A DNA stretch of 64,000 nucleotides from Chryseobacterium sp. T16E-39 (GCF_002216065.1 NZ_CP022282.1:682001-746000); one strand, 5' to 3'; shown: positions 16,685-25,830, counted from the first letter of the stretch. Made by a program: numbers and translations. The notes: generated from the letters alone by a model not told the origin.

Positions 16685-17863
16685 TTATTCAATCATAATT
16701 TTTCTTACAACTGTATGTTCATCAGCTTTAAGGTTTCCTAAATAAACTCCTTTTGGTAAAGAAGAAACATTGATTCTTGTTTGATTTTCCTGTTTAAGTA
16801 AAGAACGGCCAAGCAGATCTGTAATTTCAAAACTGAAATTTTTCACAGAAGATGGTACTTCTAATGTAAGGATATCTTTTGCCGGATTAGGGTACATTTT
16901 TACAGATTCTAAAGCATTAATAGAGGTTTCCTTCGTATTTAAAACAATAGATGATGTTGTTGATGCCACTGCAAAATGCTGAAGGGCTCCAACGGTTGCT
17001 TTTCCTACATTGAAAATATATACCGGATCAGTGTTGGCAAAAGTATCATTTGCAGTATGTGGGTAATTACTTCTCTTGTATTCAAAATATCCTGTAATTA
17101 CTTCTCCTTTTTGCTCGAAAGGGATATAGTCTGTGTCTTCTGCCGGATCAATACCTGTAAGAAGCGGGGAATACAGTGTCGTGCAGTTTACCAATTGCTG
17201 AGTAACAGCGGTGGATGCAGCATTATTACTGCTAAGACCTCCCTGATCTTCATCACAATAAATCCTATTATTGGTATTACCCATTTTACCCCCTACCTGG
17301 TCAAGATTGAAAACGAGTTTTATATCTAGCTTGCGAACTCCATTTTGATAAGCTACATTATTAGCATAATGGGAACTGCCTCTCAGTCCCTGTTCTTCTC
17401 CTGAAAAATGGATAAACTTTATTGAATATTCTGTAGGAACATTTTTAAGAATTCTGGCTGCTTCCAGAATAATGGATGTTCCGCTGCCATTATCATTGGT
17501 ACCGGGACCAACTATACTATCGAAATGCCCACAAATAATAACAAATTTGTTAGGATATACTGTTCCTGTCTTTGTAATTACTAAATTTTTTGAGCTCGTA
17601 CTTCCAAAAGTAAAAGGATCTTCTACGATCTGGCTTGCTGTATAGCCATATCCCAAATATTTATTCTTAATCCATGTGAGGGCATTGGCATTGTTGGTGG
17701 AGCCAGTTGTTTTTACTCCAAGATTCTGAAACTGTTGTAAGTTGGTAGTAATATTGGTTTGAGTAACCTGATTAGCTCTATCCTGATAAGCTTGAATAAA
17801 CGATTGTGATTGTAATTGCTGGCTTAGAAAGCCACAAAGAAGAAAAGTAATTATATTTTTCAT
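16685..17863 (-). CDS. Secreted M28 family metallopeptidase with T9SS sorting domain (copy 1)
   Basis: A 392-residue secreted zinc aminopeptidase-like protein. The signal peptide (about 1-20) is followed by the M28 domain. Visible metal ligands are His113 and Asp115 (CGHFDSIVGPG), Asp124 (NDNGSGTS), Glu156-Glu157 (FSGEEQG), Asp188 (FNLDQVGG) and a late His in NYPHTANDTF. Residues about 320-392 (KMYPNPAKDILTLEV.. to VVRKIMIE) form a T9SS type A sorting domain, so the protein is exported and cleaved at the surface. It is the last of three tandem paralogs. The neighbours share the flanking sequence as well. Confidence 0.93.
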   Translation of the reverse strand: MKNIITFLLCGFLSQQLQSQSFIQAYQDRANQVTQTNITTNLQQFQNLGVKTTGSTNNANALTWIKNKYLGYGYTASQIVEDPFTFGSTSSKNLVITKTGTVYPNKFVIICGHFDSIVGPGTNDNGSGTSIILEAARILKNVPTEYSIKFIHFSGEEQGLRGSSHYANNVAYQNGVRKLDIKLVFNLDQVGGKMGNTNNRIYCDEDQGGLSSNNAASTAVTQQLVNCTTLYSPLLTGIDPAEDTDYIPFEQKGEVITGYFEYKRSNYPHTANDTFANTDPVYIFNVGKATVGALQHFAVASTTSSIVLNTKETSINALESVKMYPNPAKDILTLEVPSSVKNFSFEITDLLGRSLLKQENQTRINVSSLPKGVYLGNLKADEHTVVRKIMIE

Positions 17864-17931
17864 TAGTGGGTGATTTTTGTAAAAGTAATAATAAAATCAC
17901 AATGAAAGAAGAAAAATTTTATGTTATAAAT

Positions 17932-17969
17932 AAAAAATGCTCTTATATTCAGTAATAAAAGCATTTTTT
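17932..17969 (-). terminator. Terminator after M28 copy 2
   Basis: The inverted repeat AAAAAATGCTCTTAT/ATAAAAGCATTTTTT lies between copies 2 and 1. It is a diverged duplicate of the one at 19259-19298. Confidence 0.75.
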
Positions 17970-18005
17970 AAGGCTATCTATGTTTATTTTTTAATATAAA
18001 TTAAA

Positions 18006-19190
18006 TTATTTTTCAATAACAACTTTTCTTACCGCAGTATGATCCTTGGTTTTTATAATGACTAAATAAGCCCCTTCTTTCAAACCTGAAACATTTATTT
18101 TTGTTTGGTTTTCTTTTTTAATCAGAACATTTCCAAGAAGATCTGTCAACTCAAAATTGAAATCCTTAGTGCCGTCTGGCAAATCAATAGTCAGGACATC
18201 TTTTGCGGGGTTAGGGAAAACCCTCACTGATTCTAATGATGCCTGTTCCTTAGTTTCTTTAGTATTTAAAACTAATTGAGCCGTTGTACTGGCAACAGCA
18301 AAATGTTGAAGTGCTCCTACTGCTGCTTTACCTACATTGAAAACATATACAGGATCTATATTGGCAAAAGTATCATTCACCGTATGTTCATTATTGCTTT
18401 TGATGTTTTCATAGAAACCAGTGATAATATCTCCGTTCTCTTCAAAAGGAATATAATCTGAAGCATAAGCGGTAGCCATTACTGTCTGAAGCGGTGAATA
18501 CAAACTTGTACAGGTAGCCAGCTGTTGAGTAAAAGAGCTCGATGCAGCATTATTGGCGGAACTCCCGTTCACTCCCTTTTCGCATTTTATCTTATTGTTA
18601 TTATTTCCCAACTTGCCACCTACCTGATCGAGATTGAAGACCAATCTTATATTGAGTTTACGAACTCCGTTTTGAAAAACTACATTATCAGCATAGTGAT
18701 AGCTCCCATAAAGTCCCTGTTCTTCTCCAGAAAAATGAATGAATTTTATTGAATATTGAGTAGGGATATCTTTTAAAATTCTCGCAGCCTCTAATAAAAT
18801 TGAAGTTCCACTTCCGTTATCACTTACCCCAGGGCCTGTTATAGTATCATAATGTCCGCAAATGATTACGTAAATATTGGGATATGTAGTACCTGTTTTT
18901 GTAATGATCAGGTTTTTGGAGCTCTTATTTCCAAATGTAAAAGGGTCTTCAACGATCTGGCTCGCTGTATAACCATATGAAAGGTATTTATTTTTGATCC
19001 ACGTAAGGGTATTCGCATTATTAGTGGAGCCAGTTGTTTTTACCCCAAGGTTTTCAAATTGCTGTAAATTTGTTGTAATATTAGTTTGGGTAACCTGGTT
19101 GGCCCTGTTCTGATAGGCCTGAATAAATGATTGAGATTGTAATTGCTGGCTTAGCAGGCAAAAAAGTAGAAGATTAATTATATTTTTCAT
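18006..19190 (-). CDS. Secreted M28 family metallopeptidase with T9SS sorting domain (copy 2)
   Basis: A 394-residue paralog of copies 1 and 3. The ATG at 19190 starts the signal peptide (MKNIINLLLFCLLSQQLQSQ). A longer frame running back to 19292 would cross the upstream terminator palindrome and is rejected. The M28 ligands are conserved: GHYDTITGPG, SDNGSGTS, FSGEEQG, FNLDQVGG and NNEHTVNDTF. The C-terminus (VFPNPAKDVLTIDLPDG to VVRKVVIEK) is a T9SS type A sorting domain. Compared with copy 1, the part after FNLDQVGG differs (IKCEKGVNGSSANNAASSSFTQQ, split here as IKCEKGVNG and NNAASSSFTQQ), which may alter specificity. Confidence 0.93.
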   Translation of the reverse strand: MKNIINLLLFCLLSQQLQSQSFIQAYQNRANQVTQTNITTNLQQFENLGVKTTGSTNNANTLTWIKNKYLSYGYTASQIVEDPFTFGNKSSKNLIITKTGTTYPNIYVIICGHYDTITGPGVSDNGSGTSILLEAARILKDIPTQYSIKFIHFSGEEQGLYGSYHYADNVVFQNGVRKLNIRLVFNLDQVGGKLGNNNNKIKCEKGVNGSSANNAASSSFTQQLATCTSLYSPLQTVMATAYASDYIPFEENGDIITGFYENIKSNNEHTVNDTFANIDPVYVFNVGKAAVGALQHFAVASTTAQLVLNTKETKEQASLESVRVFPNPAKDVLTIDLPDGTKDFNFELTDLLGNVLIKKENQTKINVSGLKEGAYLVIIKTKDHTAVRKVVIEK

Positions 19191-19258
19191 TGGTCGGTGA
19201 TTTTTTGTAAAAGTAATAATAAAATCATAATGAAGTAATAATAATTTTATGATATGAA

Positions 19259-19298
19259 TAAAAAATGCTTTTATTACATGTAATAAAAGCATTTTTTA
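19259..19298 (-). terminator. Terminator after M28 copy 3 (perfect 40-bp palindrome)
   Basis: A perfect 40-bp palindrome centred on ACATGT, rich in A on one arm and T on the other, lies between the stop of copy 3 and the start of copy 2. Confidence 0.75.
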
Positions 19299-19332
19299 AA
19301 ATAAGAAGATTTATTTTTTAATATAGATTAAA

Positions 19333-20508
19333 TCATTTATCAATTACAATTTTCCGTACAGCAGTGTGATCTGCTGTCTTTATAATAGCTAAGTAAGCAC
19401 CCTCTGATAAAGAAGAAACATTAATTGTTTTCTTATTATCCTGCTTTATTAAGGTATGACCCAAAAGATCCGTTAATTCAAAATTGAAATTATTAATCGT
19501 ATCGGGTAGATCAATGGTCAAAAGATCCTTCGCTGGGTTTGGATAAATTTTTACAGACTCGAGTGAATGCTGTGCTTCGGTTTCTTTAGTTCCCAAATTT
19601 AAAGAGGTGGCAACAGCAAAATGCTGAAGAGCTCCAACGGCTGCCTTACATACATTATAAACATATGTAGGATCTATATTAGCAAAAGTATCATTCACCG
19701 TATGTTCATTATTACTTTTTATATATTCATAGAATCCTGTGATAATATCTCCGTTTTCTTCAAAAGGAATGTAATCTGAAGAATAGGCTGTAGTAGTTGC
19801 TGTCTGAAGTGGCGAATACAGGCCTGTACAAGTAGCCAGCTGTTGGGTAAATGCACTGGAAGCAGCATTATTGGCAAAACTTCCGTTGACTCCTTTCTCA
19901 CATTTTATCGTATTGTTATTATTTCCCAGCTTTCCGCCTACCTGATCAATATTAAATACCAATCTTACATTCATCTTTCGAATATCATTTTGAAATACCA
20001 CATTGTCTGCATAATGATAACTTCCATACAGTCCCTGTTCTTCTCCGGAAAAATGGATAAATTTAATAGAATACTCAGTGGGAATATCTTTTAAAATTCT
20101 GGCAGCTTCCAGAAGAATTGAAGTTCCACTTCCGTTATCACTAACCCCAGGCCCCGTAATGGTATCATAGTGTCCACAAATAATCACATAGGTGTCTGGA
20201 TAAACAGTTCCTGTTTTTGTAACGATAAGGTTCTTTGAGCTGGTATTTCCAAATGTAAAAGGATCTTCAACCATTTGGCTTGCGGTGTATCCATACGATG
20301 TGTATTGATCCTTAAGCCAGTTTAAAGCAGTGGTATTATTCACAGAACCTGTTGTTTTTACACCCATATTTTCAAACGTATGGAGATTTGCTGTGATATT
20401 GGTTTGCGAAACCTGAGATGCCCTGTTTTGATAAGCCTGAATGAAACTCTGTGCCTGTATGTTATAAGAGGCTATAGAGAGGAGAAGTAGAGTAGTTTTT
20501 TTTTTCAC
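19333..20508 (-). CDS. Secreted M28 family metallopeptidase with T9SS sorting domain (copy 3)
   Basis: A 391-residue paralog. Its signal peptide (MKKKTTLLLLSIASYNIQAQ) differs from that of copies 1 and 2, while SFIQAYQNRASQVSQTNI onward aligns with both. Metal ligands are in GHYDTITGPG, SDNGSGTS, FSGEEQG, FNIDQVGG and NNEHTVNDTF. The T9SS sorting domain begins at KIYPNPAKDLLTIDLPD. It is the first of the three in the direction of transcription and is closest to copy 2, so the likely order of events is an older copy followed by two duplications (inference). Confidence 0.93.
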   Translation of the reverse strand: MKKKTTLLLLSIASYNIQAQSFIQAYQNRASQVSQTNITANLHTFENMGVKTTGSVNNTTALNWLKDQYTSYGYTASQMVEDPFTFGNTSSKNLIVTKTGTVYPDTYVIICGHYDTITGPGVSDNGSGTSILLEAARILKDIPTEYSIKFIHFSGEEQGLYGSYHYADNVVFQNDIRKMNVRLVFNIDQVGGKLGNNNNTIKCEKGVNGSFANNAASSAFTQQLATCTGLYSPLQTATTTAYSSDYIPFEENGDIITGFYEYIKSNNEHTVNDTFANIDPTYVYNVCKAAVGALQHFAVATSLNLGTKETEAQHSLESVKIYPNPAKDLLTIDLPDTINNFNFELTDLLGHTLIKQDNKKTINVSSLSEGAYLAIIKTADHTAVRKIVIDK

Positions 20509-20566
20509 TTTGTAAAAGAATTACAGAATTATTATATTTTTAATAAAACAAATGTATATAATAAAA

Positions 20567-20593
20567 AAATCCTGAGCAAAAAACTCAGGATTT
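20567..20593 (-). terminator. Terminator after rplT
   Basis: Stem AATCCTGAG/CTCAGGATT with a seven-base loop. On the minus strand it is followed by a T run. Confidence 0.8.
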
Positions 20594-20617
20594 ATATTGA
20601 TAACAAAAAATTTTACA

Positions 20618-20962
20618 TTATTTTACTTGATCTACAACTGCTTTGAAAGCTTCAGGGTGATTCATTGCTAAATCTGCTAAAACTTTTCTGTTAAGTTCGA
20701 TCTCATTCTTTTTAAGAGCTCCCATAAATTGAGAGTAAGACATTCCATGTTCTCTAGTTCCCGCGTTGATACGAGTGATCCAAAGTGATCTGAAGTTTCT
20801 CTTTTTCTCTTTTCTTCCACGGTAAGCATATTGCATTGCTTTATCTACCGCGTTTTTAGCTACAGTCCAAACGTTCTTTCTTCTACCGAAAAAACCTTTA
20901 GCTTGCTTCATAATTTTCTTTCTGCGAGCTCTTGAAGCTACTGCATTTACTGATCTAGGCAT
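20618..20962 (-). CDS. rplT: 50S ribosomal protein L20
   Basis: A 114-residue L20 of standard length, starting [32 protein letters not shown] with the usual basic N-terminal extension that enters 23S rRNA. The globular part carries [23 protein letters not shown]. It follows rpmI by about 120 bases. By family knowledge L20 also represses its own operon in other bacteria. No matching RNA pseudoknot was identified here. Confidence 0.98.
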   Translation of the reverse strand: MPRSVNAVASRARRKKIMKQAKGFFGRRKNVWTVAKNAVDKAMQYAYRGRKEKKRNFRSLWITRINAGTREHGMSYSQFMGALKKNEIELNRKVLADLAMNHPEAFKAVVDQVK

Positions 20963-21083
20963 AATTTAAATTGTTTTTTTGAAAAGGGCGGTAAACTGTT
21001 TCATTACACTTATTTGCTCCATTTCAGGGTTAAAAATTCTGAATTGTTTTAATTCCTATAAACCGAATATAGATTTATAAAAA

Positions 21084-21281
21084 CTACTTAATTGCTAATT
21101 GACGTTGAACGCTTTTTACATCCACTTTAGCTACGTAAGAAGTAGTAGTAAGATTTCTCTTCTGCTTAGTTTCTTTCTTAGTTAAGATGTGGCTTTTGTA
21201 AGCGTTTTTTCTTTTGATCTTACCAGTACCAGTAAGAGCAAAACGTTTCTTAGCACCTGATTTCGTTTTTAATTTTGGCAT
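21084..21281 (-). CDS. rpmI: 50S ribosomal protein L35
   Basis: A 65-residue L35: [20 protein letters not shown] and [20 protein letters not shown] are diagnostic. It precedes rplT as in most bacteria. infC, which normally lies directly upstream, is about 2 kb away, and rpmI has its own promoter. Confidence 0.98.
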   Translation of the reverse strand: MPKLKTKSGAKKRFALTGTGKIKRKNAYKSHILTKKETKQKRNLTTTSYVAKVDVKSVQRQLAIK

Positions 21282-21358
21282 TGTCTTGCTTTTTTATTAT
21301 TTTGTTATCAATATCTGATTTGCTTTTATTCCTAAAGACACTTAAGAATAATAGTGTG

Positions 21359-21393
21359 CAAAGATACAAAAAATATCAATTCGAACTTTCAAA
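21359..21393 (-). promoter_or_regulatory. Promoter of rpmI-rplT
   Basis: On the minus strand, TTTG (21393-21390), a 23-base spacer and TATCTTTG (21366-21359). The rpmI ATG is 77 bases further on, leaving a long untranslated leader that could hold regulation. Confidence 0.7.
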
Positions 21394-21414
21394 AATTGTG
21401 ATTTTATCGTATTT

Positions 21415-21445
21415 TCAAAAAAACCGCTCCTGTAAAGAAGCGGTT
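21415..21445 (-). terminator. Terminator after the lectin lipoprotein gene
   Basis: AACCGCT/AGCGGTT stem with a T run on the minus strand, placed just before the rpmI promoter. Confidence 0.75.
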
Positions 21446-21465
21446 ATAATTCATTAAAGTGTTTA

Positions 21466-22029
21466 CTAGATATCTTTATAAGTTATTTCTCTCCTTTCTT
21501 CATTATTTCCACCCAGAATAACTTTAACTCTAAAGCCATTACCTATTAAATAGCCAGTTCTTGAATAAAGCTGAAGTTTAATATGTGGATTGGACACGTT
21601 GCCTGTAACTGCACTGTCTGAATTCCAAAGAGCATCGTTGTTATTATAGATAACAAGATTTCCATCATTTTGTGCAATAAGTCTTGGAGTGCCTCCGCTT
21701 CTCACGGTATTAGATGCCCATAATACTCTGTAACTGCCTGGTGTTTCAGCATATAGAACGAGATTGCTATCTCCTTGCATTACAAGTCGGTAAATCACAC
21801 CATTATTTTCTAAACTAATTGATTCACCAGCATTTAGTACCTGAGGATGATTAGTCGTTTCCGAAATAAACTTTAAAGTGGTAAGACCACCACCAGGAAT
21901 TGATTTACTTGCATTTGTAGTTGTCTGCACTTTTCCATTTTCTACAGTTACATTGTCAAGGGTATCATCCTGACCACAAGATGCTAAAAGCATCGAAAGA
22001 CTTACAAAAGTCAATAATTTTATCTTCAT
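21466..22029 (-). CDS. Lipoprotein with bulb-type (GNA-like) lectin domain
   Basis: A 187-residue lipoprotein. The signal ends LLASC with Cys18 as lipid site. Residues about 60-170 form a B-lectin domain with two copies of the mannose-binding pattern Q-x-D-x-N-x-V-x-Y: MQGDSNLVLY and, with Asn for the first part, AQNDGNLVIY. The strand pattern LWASNTVRSGG and ALWNSDSAV is also typical. It could bind mannose-type glycans at the cell envelope or act in a bacteriocin-like way. Neither is shown. It has its own promoter and terminator and lies inside the otherwise conserved infC-rpmI interval. Confidence 0.88.
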   Translation of the reverse strand: MKIKLLTFVSLSMLLASCGQDDTLDNVTVENGKVQTTTNASKSIPGGGLTTLKFISETTNHPQVLNAGESISLENNGVIYRLVMQGDSNLVLYAETPGSYRVLWASNTVRSGGTPRLIAQNDGNLVIYNNNDALWNSDSAVTGNVSNPHIKLQLYSRTGYLIGNGFRVKVILGGNNEERREITYKDI

Positions 22030-22046
22030 AACTTATTTTTGAGCTG

Positions 22047-22077
22047 CAAATATAAATATTTCCATATTAAGTCACAA
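22047..22077 (-). promoter_or_regulatory. Promoter of the lectin lipoprotein gene
   Basis: On the minus strand, TTG (22077-22075), a 20-base spacer and TATATTTG (22054-22047). Confidence 0.7.
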
Positions 22078-22163
22078 TTTAAAGACTTAATAAAATAAGT
22101 TAATCTCTTTATTAATCGCATTTTCAGTTGATTAAAATGACACTGTTAAGTGAATTTAATATT

Positions 22164-22192
22164 AAAACCCCAATTGTTAAAATTGGGGTTTT
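22164..22192 (-). terminator. Terminator after the alpha/beta hydrolase gene
   Basis: A perfect 12-bp stem AAAACCCCAATT/AATTGGGGTTTT with a five-base loop. Confidence 0.85.
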
Positions 22193-22221
22193 GTTATAGT
22201 ATCTATTATATTATATAGGAT

Positions 22222-23043
22222 TTAGGATTGAAAAAATGCAAGAAGATCTTTATTAATAGTTTCCGCTTCAGTCGTAGGCATACCATGAGGGAATCCAGGG
22301 TAGGTAATTAATTTACTGTTTTTGGCCAATTGAGCAGCCACCACACCCGTAATTTCATAAGGTACAATCTGATCATCCTCTCCATGCAATACCAATACAG
22401 GGACTTCTACACTTTTTAGGTCTTCCGTGAAATCAGTTTCAGAAAATGCTTTAATACAGTCATAATGCGCTTTAATTGATCCCATCATTCCTTGTCTCCA
22501 CCAATTATCACGAATACCCTGAGAAACTTTTGCTCCCTCTCTGTTATATCCATAAAATGCTAATGAAAAATCTACAAAATACTGTTGTCTCTGCGTAGCA
22601 GTATTATGACGGATTTCATCAAAAATGGACATAGGAACTCCATTGGGGTTATTTTCTGTCTTCAGCATGATAGGAGTAACAGCACTAATTAAAACGGCCT
22701 TAGCAGCTCTGCCTTTACTGTGTTGAGCCACATATCTGATCACTTCACCACCGCCAGTAGAGTGGCCTACATGAATGACATCTTTTAAGTCAAGGGCAGT
22801 AACAATTTCTTCTACATCGGATGCATATGTATCCATATTATGTCCCTCAGCAGTTTGTGTAGATCTCCCATGTCCTCTTCTGTCATGAGCAATTACTCGG
22901 TATCCTTTTTCTAAAAAGAATAACATTTGTGCATCCCAGTCATCACTTGATAAAGGCCAGCCATGATGAAAGAATACAGGTTGTCCTTTTCCCCAGTCTT
23001 TGTAATAAATTTCTGTTCCGTCTTTTAATTGAATAGTGCTCAT
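22222..23043 (-). CDS. Alpha/beta hydrolase, non-haem chloroperoxidase/esterase type
   Basis: A 273-residue cytoplasmic enzyme of the cofactor-free haloperoxidase branch. HHGWP near residue 26 gives the oxyanion region, GHSTGGGE the nucleophile Ser95, GEDDQIVP the acid Asp224 and FPHGMP the base His253. The segment DRRGHGRS is also typical. Members act as esterases, lactonases or perhydrolases in practice; the natural substrate here is unknown. It has no signal peptide. It is a single-gene unit with its own promoter, an 11-bp inverted repeat at the probable start site, and a terminator. It is inserted between infC and rpmI. Confidence 0.92.
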   Translation of the reverse strand: MSTIQLKDGTEIYYKDWGKGQPVFFHHGWPLSSDDWDAQMLFFLEKGYRVIAHDRRGHGRSTQTAEGHNMDTYASDVEEIVTALDLKDVIHVGHSTGGGEVIRYVAQHSKGRAAKAVLISAVTPIMLKTENNPNGVPMSIFDEIRHNTATQRQQYFVDFSLAFYGYNREGAKVSQGIRDNWWRQGMMGSIKAHYDCIKAFSETDFTEDLKSVEVPVLVLHGEDDQIVPYEITGVVAAQLAKNSKLITYPGFPHGMPTTEAETINKDLLAFFQS

Positions 23044-23085
23044 TGTTTTTGTTTTTTAATATGATTAATAATTGAACTATTGTCT

Positions 23086-23114
23086 GAAATAATAGATTAT
23101 TTATCTATTATTTC
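23086..23114 (-). promoter_or_regulatory. Inverted repeat at the hydrolase start site (candidate operator)
   Basis: GAAATAATAGA (23086-23096) and TCTATTATTTC (23104-23114) form a perfect 11-bp inverted repeat with a seven-base spacer. It begins just downstream of the -7 box, where a repressor could act. Confidence 0.5.
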
Positions 23115-23119
23115 CATGT

Positions 23120-23127
23120 CAAAGTTA
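23120..23127 (-). promoter_or_regulatory. -7 promoter element of the hydrolase gene
   Basis: TAACTTTG on the minus strand matches TAnnTTTG. No good -33 box was seen. The leader to the ATG is about 70 bases. Confidence 0.5.
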
Positions 23128-23182
23128 AATTTAATAATAAATATGACTCTTAACATAGGATATTTTATTACAAAAATGAACA

Positions 23183-23213
23183 TAAAAAAAACCTCAAATT
23201 TCTTTGAGGTTTA
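23183..23213 (-). terminator. Terminator after infC
   Basis: Stem AAACCTCAAA/TTTGAGGTTT followed by a T run on the minus strand. It separates infC from the genes that come before rpmI. Confidence 0.85.
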
Positions 23214-23245
23214 TATTGATGAATTAAATACGAAATTTAATTAAA

Positions 23246-23806
23246 TTATTTTGCTGGTTTTTTAGGACTCATCATCATAATCATCCTTTTACCTTCCAGT
23301 TTAGGAAGCTGATCTACTTTACCTACATGCTCAAGTTCCTGTGCAAGTTTCAAAAGTAAAATTTCTCCCTGATCTTTGAAGATAATTGAACGTCCTTTAA
23401 AAAATACGTAAGTTTTAAGTTTCGAACCTTCTTCAAGGAATTTCTCAGCGTGTTTCTTCTTAAACTCATAATCGTGGTCATCAGTCTGAGGTCCGAAACG
23501 GATCTCTTTTACAACTACTTTTATTTGTTTCGCCTTAAGTTCCTTTTGTTTTTTCTTTTGCTCGTATAGAAACTTCTTATAGTCTAATACTCTTGCAATA
23601 AAAGGTTCTGCTTTGTCTGAAATCACAACCAAGTCTAATTCCTGATCCTTGGCTATCTGCAAAGCCTTATCTAATGGGTAAACACCAGGCTCCAGATTGT
23701 CACCTACTAAACGAACCTCTCTGGCTCTGATTTTACCATTAATTTGATGCAAATCCTCCTGTACTGGACGACGCATTGGGCCTCTGTTGTTAAATCTTTG
23801 TGCTAT
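23246..23806 (-). CDS. infC: Translation initiation factor IF-3 (probable AUA start)
   Basis: IF-3 with its N-terminal domain ([24 protein letters not shown]), a Lys-rich linker helix ([16 protein letters not shown]) and the C-terminal domain ([25 protein letters not shown]). It prevents premature subunit joining and checks start codons. The first ATG is at 23776 (176 residues). However, the frame is open for ten codons before it, encoding [13 protein letters not shown] residues that match the N-termini of flavobacterial IF-3, and begins at ATA (23806-23804). A stop codon lies 20 bases further up (23827-23825). infC genes of other bacteria use rare starts such as AUU for autoregulation, so AUA is proposed. 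It follows thrS by 41 bases. Confidence 0.9.
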   Translation of the reverse strand: MAQRFNNRGPMRRPVQEDLHQINGKIRAREVRLVGDNLEPGVYPLDKALQIAKDQELDLVVISDKAEPFIARVLDYKKFLYEQKKKQKELKAKQIKVVVKEIRFGPQTDDHDYEFKKKHAEKFLEEGSKLKTYVFFKGRSIIFKDQGEILLLKLAQELEHVGKVDQLPKLEGKRMIMMMSPKKPAK

Positions 23807-23847
23807 TGTCTTAAATTTTATTGGTTAACTTTCTATTGGCAGCCTTC

Positions 23848-25767
23848 TTATATAGCTGCTTCTTTTTTAAAATAATTGACGAAATCCTCCATGTTCATTA
23901 CGCCAAGATCTCCTTCTCCACGTCTTCTCACTGAAATAGTTCCATCTTTTTCTTCATTTTCTCCGATCACGATCATGAAAGGAATCTTCTTTAATTCTGC
24001 ATCACGGATTTTTTTCCCGGTCTTCTCATTTCGGTCATCAATCAGACCGCTAATATCGTGATTTTCTAAAAATTGTGAAACTTTTTTTGCATAATCTACA
24101 TATTTTTCACTAATCGGTAGAATTATATACTGATCAGGGCTTAGCCATAAAGGAAAATCTCCGGCAGTATTCTCTAATAAAATAGCGATAAAACGCTCCA
24201 TAGAACCAAACGGTGCTCTGTGGATCATTACCGGTCTATGTTTCTCATTATCGTTTCCGATATAATGAAGATCGAATCTTTCCGGTAAATTATAATCTAC
24301 CTGAATAGTACCTAACTGCCATTTTCTACCTAATGCATCCTTCACCATGAAATCCAGTTTAGGACCGTAGAATGCAGCTTCACCGTATTCTACAACTGTT
24401 TTCAATCCCTTTTTCTCTGCAGCATTGATAATTGCACTTTCTGCTTTCTCCCAATTCTCATCGGATCCGATATATTTTTCTTTGTTATCAGGATCTCTTA
24501 AAGAAACCTGAGTTACAAAATCTTCAAATCCTAAAGATTTAAATACATATAAAGTTAAGTCTATAACTTTTTCGAATTCTTCTAAAAGCTGATCCGGAGT
24601 ACAGAACAGGTGAGCATCATCCTGAGTAAATCCACGAACTCTTGTTAAGCCGTGAAGTTCTCCACTTTGCTCATATCTGTAAACAGTTCCGAATTCTGCA
24701 TATCTTTTTGGAAGATCTCTGTAGCTCCATTGTGATGTCTTGTAGATCTCACAGTGGTGTGGACAGTTCATCGGCTTTAATAAAAACTCTTCACCTTCAT
24801 TTGGTGTTTTTATAGGCTGAAAGCTGTCTGCGCCATATTTATCCCAGTGTCCCGAAGTTACATACAATTCTTTTGAACCGATGTGAGGGGACATTACGAA
24901 TTCATAACCTCCTTTTTTCTGAGCATCACTAAGAAAATTTTCTAACTTTCTTCTCAAAGCAGTCCCTTTTGGAAGCCATAATGGAAGGCCGGCACCTACT
25001 TTTTCAGAAAATGCAAAAATTCCTAATTCCTTTCCAAGTTTTCTGTGATCTCTTCTTTTTGCCTCTTCTAATCTTTCCAGATATTCAGTAAGTTCCTTTT
25101 GTTTTGGGAAAGAAATACCATATACTCTTGTTAACTGAGGATTTTTTTCATTTCCTCTCCAGTAAGCTCCAGCTGCGTTTAATATTTTTACAGCTTTTAC
25201 AATTCCTGTATTTGGAATGTGTCCTCCACGACATAAGTCTGTGAAATTATCGTGAGTTACGAAAGTAATTTCTCCATCATTCAGATTAGAGATCAATTCT
25301 ACTTTATATGGGTTGTCTGCGTACGTTTTTAAAGCCTCTTCTTTGGAAACAGGGTATAATGAGAACGTAGAGCCTTTTTTGGCGTTCTCTAAAACTTTCT
25401 TTTCAATCTTCTCAAAATCCTTTTCAGATAAACTTTCGCCTCCAAAATCTACATCATAATAAAACCCATTTTCTATGGCCGGGCCGATAGTAAGTTTAGC
25501 ATCAGGATAAAATTCCAGGATTGCCTGCGCCAAAAGGTGTGCAGAAGAATGCCAAAAAGCTTTCTTTCCAAGATCATCATTCCAGGTCAATAGCTGTACT
25601 GTAGAATCCGTCGTTATAGGTGTGGTAATCTCTACTTGTTTGCCGTTAACAATTGCGGAAATGGTATTTCTAGCCAATCCTTCGCTTATAGATTTTGCCA
25701 CATCTAGAGAAGTTACTTCTCCTTCGAATTCTTTGACACTATTGTCTGGAAGTGTAATTTTTATCAT
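23848..25767 (-). CDS. thrS: Threonyl-tRNA synthetase
   Basis: A 639-residue class II synthetase of normal length. Domains in order: TGS (1-60), the editing domain (about 65-220, with [11 protein letters not shown] and the late GGHIPNT), the catalytic core (about 240-535), and the anticodon-binding domain (540-639). The core includes the zinc motif [10 protein letters not shown], motif 2 [24 protein letters not shown] (split here as [12 protein letters not shown] and [10 protein letters not shown]) and motif 3 [11 protein letters not shown]. It charges tRNA-Thr and edits Ser-tRNA-Thr. It has its own promoter and leads into infC. Confidence 0.98.
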   Translation of the reverse strand: MIKITLPDNSVKEFEGEVTSLDVAKSISEGLARNTISAIVNGKQVEITTPITTDSTVQLLTWNDDLGKKAFWHSSAHLLAQAILEFYPDAKLTIGPAIENGFYYDVDFGGESLSEKDFEKIEKKVLENAKKGSTFSLYPVSKEEALKTYADNPYKVELISNLNDGEITFVTHDNFTDLCRGGHIPNTGIVKAVKILNAAGAYWRGNEKNPQLTRVYGISFPKQKELTEYLERLEEAKRRDHRKLGKELGIFAFSEKVGAGLPLWLPKGTALRRKLENFLSDAQKKGGYEFVMSPHIGSKELYVTSGHWDKYGADSFQPIKTPNEGEEFLLKPMNCPHHCEIYKTSQWSYRDLPKRYAEFGTVYRYEQSGELHGLTRVRGFTQDDAHLFCTPDQLLEEFEKVIDLTLYVFKSLGFEDFVTQVSLRDPDNKEKYIGSDENWEKAESAIINAAEKKGLKTVVEYGEAAFYGPKLDFMVKDALGRKWQLGTIQVDYNLPERFDLHYIGNDNEKHRPVMIHRAPFGSMERFIAILLENTAGDFPLWLSPDQYIILPISEKYVDYAKKVSQFLENHDISGLIDDRNEKTGKKIRDAELKKIPFMIVIGENEEKDGTISVRRRGEGDLGVMNMEDFVNYFKKEAAI

Positions 25768-25791
25768 TGTTTACTATGAAATTTTAAGATG

Positions 25792-25799
25792 CAAAAATA
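25792..25799 (-). promoter_or_regulatory. -7 promoter element of thrS
   Basis: TATTTTTG on the minus strand matches TAnnTTTG, 24 bases before the ATG. The -33 box is weak. Confidence 0.5.
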
Positions 25800-25830
25800 C
25801 GCATTTTTTATTTAAAATAGTATATTAACG

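Noticed and set aside
19191..19292. N-terminal extension of M28 copy 2
   Set aside because: It crosses the perfect terminator palindrome at 19259-19298 and puts the signal peptide in the interior.
21281..21366. L20-type autoregulatory pseudoknot in the rpmI leader
   Set aside because: The leader is 77 bases, but no pairing resembling the known L20 binding site could be drawn by eye.
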